From assembly GCA_026936325.1 (NCBI GenBank), contig JAPTHN010000143.1:310001-374000 (forward strand): a stretch of 64,000 nucleotides of DNA. Direction: 5' to 3'. Under the pieces are notes generated by a model, which was not told where the DNA came from, did not search any database, and worked only from the letters and a program-made list of their open reading frames with translations. Origin of the DNA: Platynereis dumerilii. Taxonomy: Eukaryota > Annelida > Polychaeta > Phyllodocida > Nereididae. The position numbers and the translations under genes were made by a program. Positions within the stretch are counted from its first letter, which is position 1. Every line of letters starts with the position of its first letter. Positions 1 to 9,065 of this stretch are shown in pieces.

Positions 1-489
1 TAATCGGCATTTTCCATGGTAACTATACTTAGTTCAGTCACTGCTTACCTAATGGAAACGTCAGGCAGCTATTCCATATTGTATTTTGTTTTTGAAGGTT
101 CTTTGAAAGTCTCTCAGCTTATATTGGACATTATCTATTAAGAGAAGTCCAGCCAACTTGAGAAAACTGCAAGATTGGCAAGCCCCCTCGATTTCATCTA
201 CCTGGTACTCAATCTGTAAATAGCGTTAAAGAAAGTGAAGTAAGATCTCACTCAGAATGACTGTGCCGCCACAAATGGTATGTGAACTTTGCGGCTTCTC
301 GCCATTTCAATCAAGAATCTCGTGGCCACCCTTGGTGCCCTTATTGCCATTCCACAGCCAATCTTGAGGTCTGGAGAAAATTAAGGCTTTCTGCAAGATT
401 AACCTGTCAAGTAGCAGCAAGAAAGAGTATTTATAGAGTATTTATAGATGGAAGAAAAAGAAAGAGTAAGATACAAAGATAAGATAAAG
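1..489. other. no recognisable feature
   Basis: I see no gene, RNA or repeat signature here. The sequence is ordinary A+T-rich DNA that runs into a GATA microsatellite. The short open frame near 282-482 has no recognisable domain and I do not support it. Confidence 0.5.
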
Positions 490-490
490 T

Positions 491-521
<31 letters not shown>

Positions 522-563
522 ACAGCTGGTCTGATTGATGGATAGATAGATTTATCTATTTAC

Positions 564-627
<64 letters not shown>
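490..627. repeat. GATA/TAGA microsatellite
   Basis: Two runs of perfect or near-perfect TAGA units (about 491-521 and 564-626) are separated by a diverged stretch. The run abuts the dispersed repeat that follows. The same pairing of GATA tract and repeat is seen at 41354-41620, so the microsatellite is probably the 3' tail of that repeat on the minus strand. Confidence 0.95.
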
Positions 628-850
628 GTGTCCACTGTCTTTGATGCTGCACTGTCTGTCTCTTGAGTCCCTTGATAAGATTTGTAAAGTTGGTCAGCTT
701 GTGTGTGACCTTCTCTAGTGTTGGACGCTGTCTTACTTAAAAGAGTCTCTGACCAGAAAAGGCTTCAGGGAAGCCATGTGTTGTACTGCAGTATTAAACA
801 CAGAAGAAGCGCATTTCCCACACCAAGGTCGACCTGAGCGACCACCTTTT
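628..850 (-). repeat. dispersed repeat, minus strand, TATC tail
   Basis: This ~220-bp segment recurs at 41401-41620 and, shorter, at 45430-45565. Shared landmarks are GACCAGAAAAGGCTTCAGGG, GAAGCCATGTGTTGTACTGC and the stretch around CACACCAAGGT. Two of the three copies begin next to a GATA tract. On the minus strand that tract would be a 3' TATC tail, as in SINEs and LINE 3' ends. I infer a non-LTR-type repeat but cannot name the family. Confidence 0.7.
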
Positions 851-892
851 TATCAGCTCTCCATTCATAGCATACGACCGTCTGTGTGCAAA

Positions 893-1290
893 TACAGTAC
901 AACTCAAAATAAAGTAAGAACATTTTCTGTCAGAAGTCCTTTGTTTACCTATTTTTCCTTCCTTTCTCCTCTCCAACCCAAATTTCCTCACAACTATCTT
1001 TGACTCCTCACCACAACTTTACCCCATATTAAAAAGTCTATTAAGACAGCTGGCAATGTGATTGCAATTAGCAAAGGCGCACACTATCAAATAAGTCAAA
1101 TACAATGGGTTTGATGGAAGTTGAATTGGTATTGATTCAATGTAAATTTAATTCAATTTGAAAGTATTTTCAAGTAGGTAAAGGTAGGAAGTGATTCGGA
1201 GGGAGCCAAATGGTGTGAAAGGGTAAAGAAGTGGCTGATTCTTCCTTCCTGCTGGGGTAGTAGTACTTTATTTTGAGTTGTATTGTACTA
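893..1290. mobile_element. MITE-like element with terminal inverted repeats
   Basis: The left end TACAGTACAACTCAAAATAA is mirrored at the right end by TTATTTTGAGTTGTATTGTA, giving terminal inverted repeats of about 20 bp around a 398-bp body with no transposase. A second copy in the opposite orientation lies at 16333-16743; both share the block around CCCCAGCAGG next to one end. Non-autonomous DNA transposon is the likeliest class. The superfamily is not clear. Confidence 0.75.
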
Positions 1291-1724
1291 TTGTTGTACA
1301 ACTGACGAAGTGTACAAATTAAGTGATATGCAATACGATATCTACAGTTAGGCCAGATATAGGCCTTATCAATTTTTGTTCTTGGATCGACTGACCCAAT
1401 AAATTTTCTGACAAGAGAAAAAATCGAGGATACCTGATTGTCAAGATTGTGTTGTTTCAAAGTAAGAAACAAAACTATTAAATTACTTGTCCAATAAGAA
1501 TTCAATTTAACACCCTCAACTACCGGTGCTCCTGCTCCATAAATAGAAAAAAACAGAGCTATGAGAAATAAGCAACCACAGGCAATCAAGGATGCAATTA
1601 ACAACATGTCAGTGACAATATATGAGGTATTTTCTGAATTTATTCAGGGATGGGCAAAAATATCCAGCCTATTTCAAATATGCGTTCTTAAAAATCACTT
1701 GAGTGTCATTTCAGTAAACTGCTT
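1291..1724. other. no recognisable feature
   Basis: No domain-bearing frame. A 145-codon minus-strand frame (1170-1607) straddles the end of the inverted-repeat element and has no recognisable family. I treat it as chance. Confidence 0.5.
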
Positions 1725-2066
1725 ATGATCCACATAATCATTTGTTGTGCACATGTTCATATGGCTGCTTGAAACTCAACCCATGCTGCTTTTGATTTAC
1801 ACTGCGTTACTTAAGATTCACAATGTATTGTTTATGATTCACAATGTACTGCTAGTAATTCACTACGTATGGTTTGTGAATCGCAAGGAGTTGTATGCAA
1901 TCTTACTGTATTGCTTTGGTATATGATTCATGCACTGTATGTATTGGTTATGCTTCACATAGATTGCTTGCAACTGGAACTATTCTTGTGATTTATTCTA
2001 TTCCTTACAATTCACACTGTATCGCTTTTTATTCGCTGCATGTGCATCGCTTGTGATTCACATGCC
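1725..2066. repeat. degenerate ~30-bp tandem repeat
   Basis: About ten diverged repeats of a phrase like TTGTGATTCACAATGTATTG recur at roughly 30-bp spacing, with variants such as TATGATTCATGCACTGTATG and TTATGCTTCACATAGATTGC. The units differ a lot, so this is an old minisatellite. Confidence 0.6.
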
Positions 2067-2068
2067 CA

Positions 2069-2252
2069 CACTCTAAGAAATGTCGGGACAAAATTGGTTT
2101 TTTGGATTCAAAATGTTTTTTGAAAAACCAAATTTCAATGCAAAACCAACACGGATTTTTTAAAAATCCATGATGGTTTCCATTGAAATTTGGTTTTTCA
2201 AAAAACCATTTTGAATCTAAAAAACCAATTTTGTCTGAAATTTTTTAGAGTG
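2069..2252. mobile_element. foldback MITE, CACTCTAA family
   Basis: A 184-bp near-perfect palindrome. The left arm starts CACTCTAAGAAATGT and the right arm ends AATTTTTTAGAGTG, with ~70-bp arms around a ~40-bp loop. A 98-bp relative with the same termini is at 43995-44092. It has no coding capacity and is a non-autonomous DNA element. Confidence 0.85.
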
Positions 2253-3010
2253 CCTCACGAAGTCTCAATCATACGAAGCAACATGACTATGGTGATAATA
2301 TGAAGCAGTAAATAGCGCTCCACAATATTGCCTGGATGTGCAGTACATAATTATATGGAGTCATACCCAGCAATCCTGACTGACAATTCGGTCATAAATC
2401 CATCACACTAAGTGGACTACCAGGAAAAAAGCCAATGACAATATGGTTTCAGCCTTGTGGCTTGTCGCGTCGCGATGAAAACTGTCAGAACATTGTGTTG
2501 ATTCAGGGAAACGCGTCACAATTTCAGACACTTGGTTATTGTTGAAAGCATTTTTGCTTGCGCTTAAGCTTACAAGTCATTTGGATTACTTTTAAAATTG
2601 ACAATCTACAGCAAAATGTCAAGGGGCAGACGCTGCACTGTTGACTACAGCTACTTGGTGAACAGGTAAATGCTAGCATAATAATATTGCTTATCTTGAA
2701 TTTCTTGTTGCATATATAGGCCTATTTGATGTAGATTTAGATGTGACAAACCAACAGCAATATGATATATATGTCTGGGTTATGTGGCCTGTTCCTCTTA
2801 AGGTCCTCGGATATTGCAATTATTGGTAAGGCTAACTGCATTGTAAATAAATTATATATCCGCATTTAACCTTGATGTAGCTGGTATTAATAATGTAGCA
2901 TGAGATATAAGCAGTTTTATATTCATAGTATTTATCCTCAAAACGGTGCATTATTGTCATCGGTAGTATACATAGAACTAAACCGGCTAAACAATGGTTC
3001 TGTGGAAGTT
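2253..3010. other. no recognisable feature
   Basis: A+T-rich intergenic DNA. I find no gene, inverted-repeat element or tandem repeat that I can support. Confidence 0.5.
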
Positions 3011-3019
3011 TTGTCAATT

Positions 3020-3540
3020 TTTCGGTGTAGGGATGGGCAGATGACATTTTAAATCAAGAGTGATATAATACTGGATGTCACTTTTAATAATTCATCATAT
3101 CAATTCACCTGTAATGAGAGTGTCATAAACTTAATCATTTTAATTAACAGTCATGTTGAATGACTAGAAATTGCTGACTCAACAAAATCAAGGATGAAAA
3201 TCATGTCATACAGGCCTAGGTTTCATGTCATGCCTCTATGTGTTACATCAACTTTAATTTAGTAATTCTTCTCACTAGCATTACACCCGTGAAAGCATCA
3301 CCTCAGTTTCTGTCACTGTAATTTGAACATGAAACCCGGCTAAGGACATTGTAGAGAATACAGAAAAGCAGCTTGCAAGTTTTCATAACTGGGCAATGAG
3401 TAGTTTGGTTGGAGTAGCGTAAGGGGTCCGTGAATTAATAGTATGATGATGATTATTTCGATAGTTAGAATTAAATTTGAAGGCTTTGAATTCTGAAGCT
3501 ATCTCTCTACAAGGATAATCTATATGTTGGAAAGATTGGT
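3020..3540. repeat. diverged copy of module Y
   Basis: This stretch is an old relative of the module at 13435-13560 and 16810-16940: it shares GGGCAGATGACATTTT, the phrase around CAACAAAATCAAGGATGAAA, and TTTCATGTCA followed by GTGTTACATCAACTTTAATT. A second relative lies at 8885-9065, so diverged module pieces in the same orientation flank the LINE on both sides. Confidence 0.6.
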
Positions 3541-3550
3541 TGCAAGGGTA

Positions 3551-3590
3551 AAAAAAAAAAAGATAAGATAAGATAAAACTTTATTTCAAG
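3551..3590 (-). repeat. LINE 3' tail, TTATC units
   Basis: On the plus strand this reads as an A run followed by AAGATAAGATAAGATAAAAC, so on the LINE strand the 3' end is three or more TTATC units and then T residues. CR1/L2-type elements end in short tandem repeats rather than long poly(A), which fits. It marks the 3' terminus of the element. Confidence 0.75.
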
Positions 3591-3727
3591 TCGGTGATGA
3601 CATAAAAACAGATAACACAAGCTATAAAGCTTTTTACCGACAATGTGAAATAACAAAACAAGATGAAATATATATACAGATGAGTTAATGAAATTTTAAA
3701 GAAAGTTTACAAACTTAAAGATGCACT

Positions 3728-4654
3728 TTACAGAGAATATCTGAGACATAGTATACATTTTGTACAATCACAATTTTTCAAGCAATTGCTCTTTCTTAAA
3801 GCAGACTTAAATGAACAAAATTCTTGAAAACATTTCAAGTTACCGGGCAGAGAATTCCACAACGAGGAACCTTGATATCTGATTGACTTTTTTCCAAACT
3901 GAATAGTGTTAAAGGTTGGTAGAACTAGTCTGTTACTGTCACGCATGTTGTAGGGAGACACCTGTTTAATGAAAAAGTTACTTTCCAAGGGTGGTGCTAG
4001 GTTATTAAGTACTTTGAAAACAAATTCTGCTAAGTTATTTCTACGATTTACATACAGCATGTTTTTGCCAGTTTTTATTAATAAGTCATCATAAGTGCTT
4101 TCATAATCATTACATACTAGCTTTAAGGCTCTTTTATTTAACTTTTCAATTTTTCGACACTGGCCAAGAGAGAAACTATCATATGCTAAAGAGCAGTATA
4201 CAAAATTGGAAGCCACAAAAGCTTCGTATACTCTCAGTTTACCTTCATAATCAACATACTTGCTCATTCTTTGCAAAGCATTTATTTGTCTAGCTGCTTT
4301 TTTCGATATTACTGAAATGTGGTGATTAAAGTTTAGCTTTTGGTCAATGTGAATACCTAATAGCTTGACTACAGCCTCAGACTTGATGATGTTATTTTCC
4401 ACCTTAATTTCAAAATCTTTGTTATCACGACTGAAACATATCGCCTGAAATTTGGATGGATTAGCTTTCATGTAATTTGCCTTAAACCAGGTTAACGCTT
4501 GTGCTGATGCTTCCTCAAGTTTACTTTTAACAACTGCTAGATCCCTATGGGAATATGACAAAGTGTTATCATCTGCATAATTATATACTTCACAAGTTTT
4601 CTCTAAGTCCATCAAGAAATCATTGATAAAAATATTAAATAGGAGAGGGCCCAT
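3728..4654 (-). CDS. LINE ORF2, C-terminal part of reverse transcriptase
   Basis: A 308-codon frame continues the reverse transcriptase begun in 4635-6896. It opens at the GPLLFNIFINDF region of RT block 4. It carries the catalytic YADD at residues 26-29 (NYADDNTLSY), followed by the LGIHID thumb-proximal motif near 100 and the C-terminal region typical of jockey/CR1 RTs. The GVPQGS block lies just upstream in this frame, but the upstream part of the protein is in another frame, with a ~20-bp overlap. So ORF2 is broken once, around 4655-4690, immediately before the GVPQGS motif. The start shown is only the first ATG in this frame, not a real initiation site. The C terminus is Cys-rich (CDCTKCILC). 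Confidence 0.85.
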   Translation of the reverse strand: MGPLLFNIFINDFLMDLEKTCEVYNYADDNTLSYSHRDLAVVKSKLEEASAQALTWFKANYMKANPSKFQAICFSRDNKDFEIKVENNIIKSEAVVKLLGIHIDQKLNFNHHISVISKKAARQINALQRMSKYVDYEGKLRVYEAFVASNFVYCSLAYDSFSLGQCRKIEKLNKRALKLVCNDYESTYDDLLIKTGKNMLYVNRRNNLAEFVFKVLNNLAPPLESNFFIKQVSPYNMRDSNRLVLPTFNTIQFGKKSIRYQGSSLWNSLPGNLKCFQEFCSFKSALRKSNCLKNCDCTKCILCLRYSL

Positions 4655-6896
4655 AAGCGATCCTTGTGGGACGCCAGTCTTTAAGTTTAGCCATTCTCCG
4701 TATACGTCCTAATTTTACAGCTTGCTTTCTATTACTGAGGTAATTCATGATATGTGTGCATGCCTCCAACGAAATACCATAGGCATGGAGTTTGGCTATC
4801 AGAAGTCCATGCGGTAAGCTATCAAATGCTTTAGAAAGATCAATCAAAATACATCCAACATTACAGTTGTTGTCTATGGACTTTCTCCAACTTTCATTAC
4901 ATTTTACAAGTACATTGTTACAACTGAAGAGTTTACGACAAGCAGAAAGATCATTTGACAATGAAATTGACATAAAATTCATAAGTTGATCACATAGGAT
5001 TCCTTCAAAAATTTTTGAAGTGGAAGGAAGGACGCTGACTGGCCTATAGTTTTCTTTAGCCAGTTGGTCAGATTTTTTGTACAGAGGAGTTACTTCAGCC
5101 TTTTTATTATAGTCAGGAAACATATTGGTTTCTATGCATCTATTAATAATTGGAGTGAGAGTTACACTGATATTGTTGCTACCTTTGTTTAGAAGTTTTG
5201 GAGAAATGTGATCAAAGCCAGTTGCTTTGTTTGTTTGTAGAATTTTAAGTTTGTTTAGAACTGTTGATGAATTAACTGGGGAGAAATTAAATTGTTGTCC
5301 ATTGTTAGAGTGTTGTTTGATTGTTTTTACACTTGGGTGATCTTTGTAGTGGTCAATGACCTGATCAGCTGTCATTTGCTTCACCTCACTTGGTTCACAA
5401 AAATCATTTGTTACATTTATAAAGAATTTGTTGAAGGTGTTACTTACATCAATTGGTTTGCTAATTATACAGTTGTCTTCATATAATGTAATATTTTGAT
5501 TGCTGGATTTTACTTTATTGGTCATAAATGGTTTAACGACATCCCAAAAGTGTTTTCCCTTACTTTTCTGAGTGTTACAGTTTTCATCAAAATACTTTCG
5601 TAGGGAGTTTTTCTTTAGTTTATTGACCAGACTTCTTTGTTTTTTAAAATTTTGCCAGGTTTCTTGGCATTTTGACTTTTGAAACTTTCTTCTTAAAGAT
5701 GCTTTTACATTGATAGCTTTGCGCAAATTGTTATTCATGTACGGTAGCTGTCTATATTTTACAAGTTTTTGCTTTCTAGGTGCATTATTGTCAATAATGT
5801 TTAGCAATAAAGAATTATGAAACCATAGTTGGTCATCGACTTCATCAAATATTTGAGATACTTGAAAAGGCGCAGTTTCCAAATCTTTATTATAGCAGTC
5901 TTCATCAAAATTTTTAAAAGATCTGTACTGTATTACCTTAGGCTCATCAGACGGGCAGAAAACTTTAGTTGCAGCACTGGTATAATTATGGAAGTCACTG
6001 ATTCCTAAGGATAGATTTATGGTTTGTCTAATAGATCTTGGACTATTTGTCAGAATAATGTCTAACAAAGTTGGCTGATCGACACTTTTAAAACAGGTGG
6101 GATCTTTTATCAACTGTTTAAGGTCATATGTATGGCAGATTTCTGAAAGCTGGTTATTAGCTTTTGCAAAGTTTATGTTTAAATCTCCAATTATGTAAAC
6201 AATTTCACTTTCGGACAGGCACTTGTTTAGCATAGTTTCTAAGGCATCACTCAAAAAGCTAATGTGAATATTTGGAGGTCTATAAACATGTAAGAAGAAC
6301 ATATTTTTATTTGAAGTTTTGATTTGAATTGCTATAGTTTCAATACCATTACTGTTTACTGCAATATCTGGCCTGCTTCTGTGCGGTATTGTTTCTTTCA
6401 CATAACATATTAGGCCACCACCATGGGCGTTTCTATCAAGTCGATGAATGGAGTATTGATTGACATGAAATTGGGCATTGGGATAGGAGTTATCTAGTTT
6501 AGTTTCACTTAGGAATAAAATATCACTTAGACCTTTGAATAATATTTGGTGTATCTCCACAAACTTGCTTGACAGACTGTTGATATTCAAATGTGAGAAT
6601 ACAATATTTTTTGCATTAGTTTTAGAAAATTTTGACAGGTCCTCATTAGGGTTTTCTATTGAGTTTGGAGTTACACTATTACAAGCAACATCTGGTTCAA
6701 CAAGAATTGGATCAATAGAGTGTAATTCATTTATACTATTATTTGATAGCTCGCTTTGACTAGTATTGGGATGACTTTCTTGAAAAGAGGATTGTATACA
6801 GTTTCTGGTTACATCATTATCACAGTAGTTGTCATTTCTAACATGAGATATATCAGCAACATCCCCTAAAAGATTACTATCTGCATCATGAGACAT
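4635..6896 (-). CDS. LINE ORF2, endonuclease and N-terminal RT
   Basis: The 753 readable residues contain an N-terminal Ser/Asn-rich leader (1-95), an APE-type endonuclease and the first half of the RT. The endonuclease shows LNINSL at 103-108, SETKLD at 130-135, YRPPN at 205-209, GDLNIN at 237-242, LLDIILTN at 277-284 and SDFHNYT at 300-306, where the family usually has SDH. A basic linker (375-435) leads to the RT: KATGFDHISP near 557, NYRPVSVLP at 616-624 and the catalytic-Asp block DLSKAFDS at 686-693. After about residue 730 the frame leaves the family (RIRRMAKLKDWRP), and homology resumes in the frame of 3728-4654. It nicks target DNA and copies the element RNA at the nick. The ATG at 6896 lies ~165 nt after the ORF1 stop. 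Confidence 0.9.
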   Translation of the reverse strand: MSHDADSNLLGDVADISHVRNDNYCDNDVTRNCIQSSFQESHPNTSQSELSNNSINELHSIDPILVEPDVACNSVTPNSIENPNEDLSKFSKTNAKNIVFSHLNINSLSSKFVEIHQILFKGLSDILFLSETKLDNSYPNAQFHVNQYSIHRLDRNAHGGGLICYVKETIPHRSRPDIAVNSNGIETIAIQIKTSNKNMFFLHVYRPPNIHISFLSDALETMLNKCLSESEIVYIIGDLNINFAKANNQLSEICHTYDLKQLIKDPTCFKSVDQPTLLDIILTNSPRSIRQTINLSLGISDFHNYTSAATKVFCPSDEPKVIQYRSFKNFDEDCYNKDLETAPFQVSQIFDEVDDQLWFHNSLLLNIIDNNAPRKQKLVKYRQLPYMNNNLRKAINVKASLRRKFQKSKCQETWQNFKKQRSLVNKLKKNSLRKYFDENCNTQKSKGKHFWDVVKPFMTNKVKSSNQNITLYEDNCIISKPIDVSNTFNKFFINVTNDFCEPSEVKQMTADQVIDHYKDHPSVKTIKQHSNNGQQFNFSPVNSSTVLNKLKILQTNKATGFDHISPKLLNKGSNNISVTLTPIINRCIETNMFPDYNKKAEVTPLYKKSDQLAKENYRPVSVLPSTSKIFEGILCDQLMNFMSISLSNDLSACRKLFSCNNVLVKCNESWRKSIDNNCNVGCILIDLSKAFDSLPHGLLIAKLHAYGISLEACTHIMNYLSNRKQAVKLGRIRRMAKLKDWRPTRIAYGPSPI

Positions 6897-7061
6897 AGCG
6901 ACAACATCATAAAATTCACTAAAAGCACCAAACCGATTAAAAGTACAAACATCAACATGGACATCATTAACATCATACAGTTGATCACATAAAATAGAGA
7001 GTTCACTATTTTTTGTATTTACAAAAGTTCTTATTCCGGCCGTACTGCCTTGGCCAGTCTC

Positions 7062-8765
7062 TTATTGAGTGGTGTGGCGAGTCTTGGTGCAGAACTTCCT
7101 CTTGTGGCCAGAGCCACCGCAGCCATAGCATCGTAAGGGACAAGGAAGTCCGCAAGTGTCAACTGTGTGGGACGCCTCACCACAGTTGAAACACCTAAGT
7201 TGTTGCGCAGGCGAGTGGGGGTTGGTACGTCCGAGATGGTTGCGAGGGGGCTGATTCGTAGGATAAGGGGTGAAACTGTTGGCAGAGATTTCAGCGCGTA
7301 GAGTCATTAGCAATCTGCCTAACATATTCAGTCCGTTTCCCCCAGATCCCCGTCCCCAAAAAGGGTTCGGAGTGTCCTCGATTAGGGGGCGGCCATTCGA
7401 GTTCATTAGGGCACGCACAAACAGGGGGCATTGACGGGCCTTAGCTTTCAGGATGTCACTCATGGTGCCCTGTTGAGTGTCCTGCCAGTTCTGTGAGGTA
7501 CCCACGCCATCTCCTATCTTCTTAGCCTGAGCAGCCATTTCAGCTTTCAGTACTTCTCTCGCTGAAGCATTATCCCCCATAAAAACACATTTTCGGTACT
7601 GAAAGGCATGCTCGGAACTACGGAAATTCATATTCCAGACCTGTAAGCTGCAAGGGAAAAAGTTACTAAGTGGAGATCTAGCACCGTGGAAGAGGACGGG
7701 GTTGACGGGAGTAGACGTTGGAGGTGCTGACGTTGGGATCTGCATCAGTGGGGCAACAGGGGATCTGCTCTGGTTTGTTGATGGAGCAGGACGATTTAGT
7801 CGGGCAGTTGGACGGTTGCCCATACAGACCTTGGCCTTTCCAGACAAGCCAAGATTCTGGAGAAGTTTGTTGACTCCAGCTGCTGACAGATGGAGCTTGT
7901 CAGCCAACAGGAGGTTAGAGTCCACAGAATTGTCTCTATAAAGAAAGTTAATGTCATGGTTAACAAAACGTGCACCAACTTCTCCACAAAGGGGGACGAG
8001 AAGCTGATTCAGGTTATCGATTTTGCCAGGTTCGACTTTGGCATCGTCTCTTGGGGGAACACTTGACAGTACGACATTCATGGCTATGGACTTGGCGACA
8101 GAGAGTAGACTTTTAAAGTCAGAACAAATCTTCTCACTGGGTCTCTTGGTAGAGGCATCATTTGTCCCGATCACAAGGACAACGGTTTCGTACTTCAGTT
8201 TTCTTGGGTTGACCGAGCGGAGCTTCCTACGAATGTTGCTAATGTGAGCGCCTCCGGTGCAATCAACAGTAAGGGAGTCATCAGTGGCTGCCACGTCACG
8301 CAGGAGGGAGTCGCCAATCAGCAGGGTACCGGATGGTTCAACCTCAGGATCATCGTCATCATCATCTTCACTGTCATCAGCATCTGGAAACATTTTAGAG
8401 TGCATGGCAGTTAATCGGTTCTCAATAGTTTGTAATGGTTTTAAAGAATTTTGAAGCTGAGTTACCGTCTCTGTCAGTGCTTCATTCTTGGAGATGAGAA
8501 CTGAAAGCAAACTTTTGAGTTCGTAAACAACAGCTGGTAGAAGCCTACACTGTTGGCATGTCCAACTGGCAGGTTTGTCAGTTAGGCCGACACAATTACA
8601 ATGAAATTCATGCGAACAAAGTGAACATGTTACATAACTTGTTGTTCTTGTTTCTTTTCCAATCTGACATCCCTCCTGGCATACTCCTGGATGGTCATTT
8701 TTCTTTGGAATGGTACTGGGTGGGCGAGGATCAGTCTGTGTTGGCTGGATCTCCCCTTGGGCAAG
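7062..8765 (-). CDS. LINE ORF1: PHD, esterase, NADAR, CCHC knuckles
   Basis: The open frame runs from a TGA at 8766-8768 to the stop at 7062-7064 (about 567 codons). Domains in order: (1) a PHD finger encoded by 8547-8681, with spacing CX3C-X13-CX2C-X4-H-X2-C-X11-CX2C and a Trp two residues before the last Cys pair; (2) a Leu-rich helical stretch and an acidic tract; (3) an SGNH-hydrolase-like esterase with GDSLLRD, GTND and DKLHLS blocks; (4) a NADAR domain: SPLSNFF, SEHAFQY, the ILKAKARQ helix, PFWG and LNMLGRLLMTLR; (5) two CX2CX4HX4C zinc knuckles near the C terminus. Counted from the TTG codon at 8510 these sit at: acidic tract 44-56, esterase 62-215, NADAR 274-406, knuckles 440-453 and 461-474. 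No in-frame ATG precedes the PHD finger; the first ATG (residue 36) would exclude it. So the true start is lost, non-AUG or spliced. The knuckles should bind element RNA. The PHD and esterase domains are known for CR1-like ORF1 proteins; NADAR is the surprise. Confidence 0.88.
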   Translation of the reverse strand, partial: LAQGEIQPTQTDPRPPSTIPKKNDHPGVCQEGCQIGKETRTTSYVTCSLCSHEFHCNCVGLTDKPASWTCQQCRLLPAVVYELKSLLSVLISKNEALTETVTQLQNSLKPLQTIENRLTAMHSKMFPDADDSEDDDDDDPEVEPSGTLLIGDSLLRDVAATDDSLTVDCTGGAHISNIRRKLRSVNPRKLKYETVVLVIGTNDASTKRPSEKICSDFKSLLSVAKSIAMNVVLSSVPPRDDAKVEPGKIDNLNQLLVPLCGEVGARFVNHDINFLYRDNSVDSNLLLADKLHLSAAGVNKLLQNLGLSGKAKVCMGNRPTARLNRPAPSTNQSRSPVAPLMQIPTSAPPTSTPVNPVLFHGARSPLSNFFPCSLQVWNMNFRSSEHAFQYRKCVFMGDNASAREVLKAEMAAQAKKIGDGVGTSQNWQDTQQGTMSDILKAKARQCPLFVRALMNSNGRPLIEDTPNPFWGRGSGGNGLNMLGRLLMTLRAEISANSFTPYPTNQPPRNHLGRTNPHSPAQQLRCFNCGEASHTVDTCGLPCPLRCYGCGGSGHKRKFCTKTRHTTQ

Positions 8766-8884
8766 TCATGAAACAGCCTCACTGTTCCTTGTTGGCAATG
8801 TTACTTTTCTGCTTTAGGGAAATCTGGATATTTTTGGCAGGCTAAATGGAAATCAGTTTAAAAGTTATCAATTTCTTACAGTTT

Positions 8885-9065
8885 TGGGAAGAGCAGATGA
8901 CATTTTTGATCAAGAGTGTAATAATACTGGATGGCATTTTAATTATTTATTCTGTTGATGCACCTTAAAGAAAGCATAATAATTTCCCATTGTAATGATA
9001 TAGCATTAGAAACTGACTGATCAACAAAATCAAGGATGAATTAAATCAAATAAAACATATACATC
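8885..9065. repeat. diverged copy of module Y
   Basis: Matches 3031-3200 (GCAGATGACATTTT, CAAGAGTGTAATAATACTGGA, TCAACAAAATCAAGGATGAA). It lies directly beyond the 5' side of the LINE and runs into the tandem duplication that starts at 8961. Confidence 0.65.

Larger units (their letters stand above)
3551..8880 (-). mobile_element. CR1-like LINE, nearly complete
   Basis: This is a non-LTR retrotransposon of the jockey/CR1 group on the minus strand. It has ORF1 (7062-8765), a ~165-bp spacer, ORF2 (endonuclease and reverse transcriptase, 3728-6896 in two frames), a short 3' UTR and a microsatellite-like 3' tail (TTATC units, plus-strand 3551-3585). The class follows from the APE-type endonuclease motifs, the RT motifs and the PHD/esterase-type ORF1. 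The 5' end is estimated near 8880, where a diverged genomic repeat begins. I see no clear target-site duplication. One frame change in ORF2 and a missing ORF1 start codon mean that this copy is probably inactive but fairly young. Confidence 0.85.

Noticed and set aside
1170-1607. 145-codon minus-strand open frame
   Set aside because: It straddles the end of the inverted-repeat element and unrelated sequence, and shows no domain. A chance frame is more likely.
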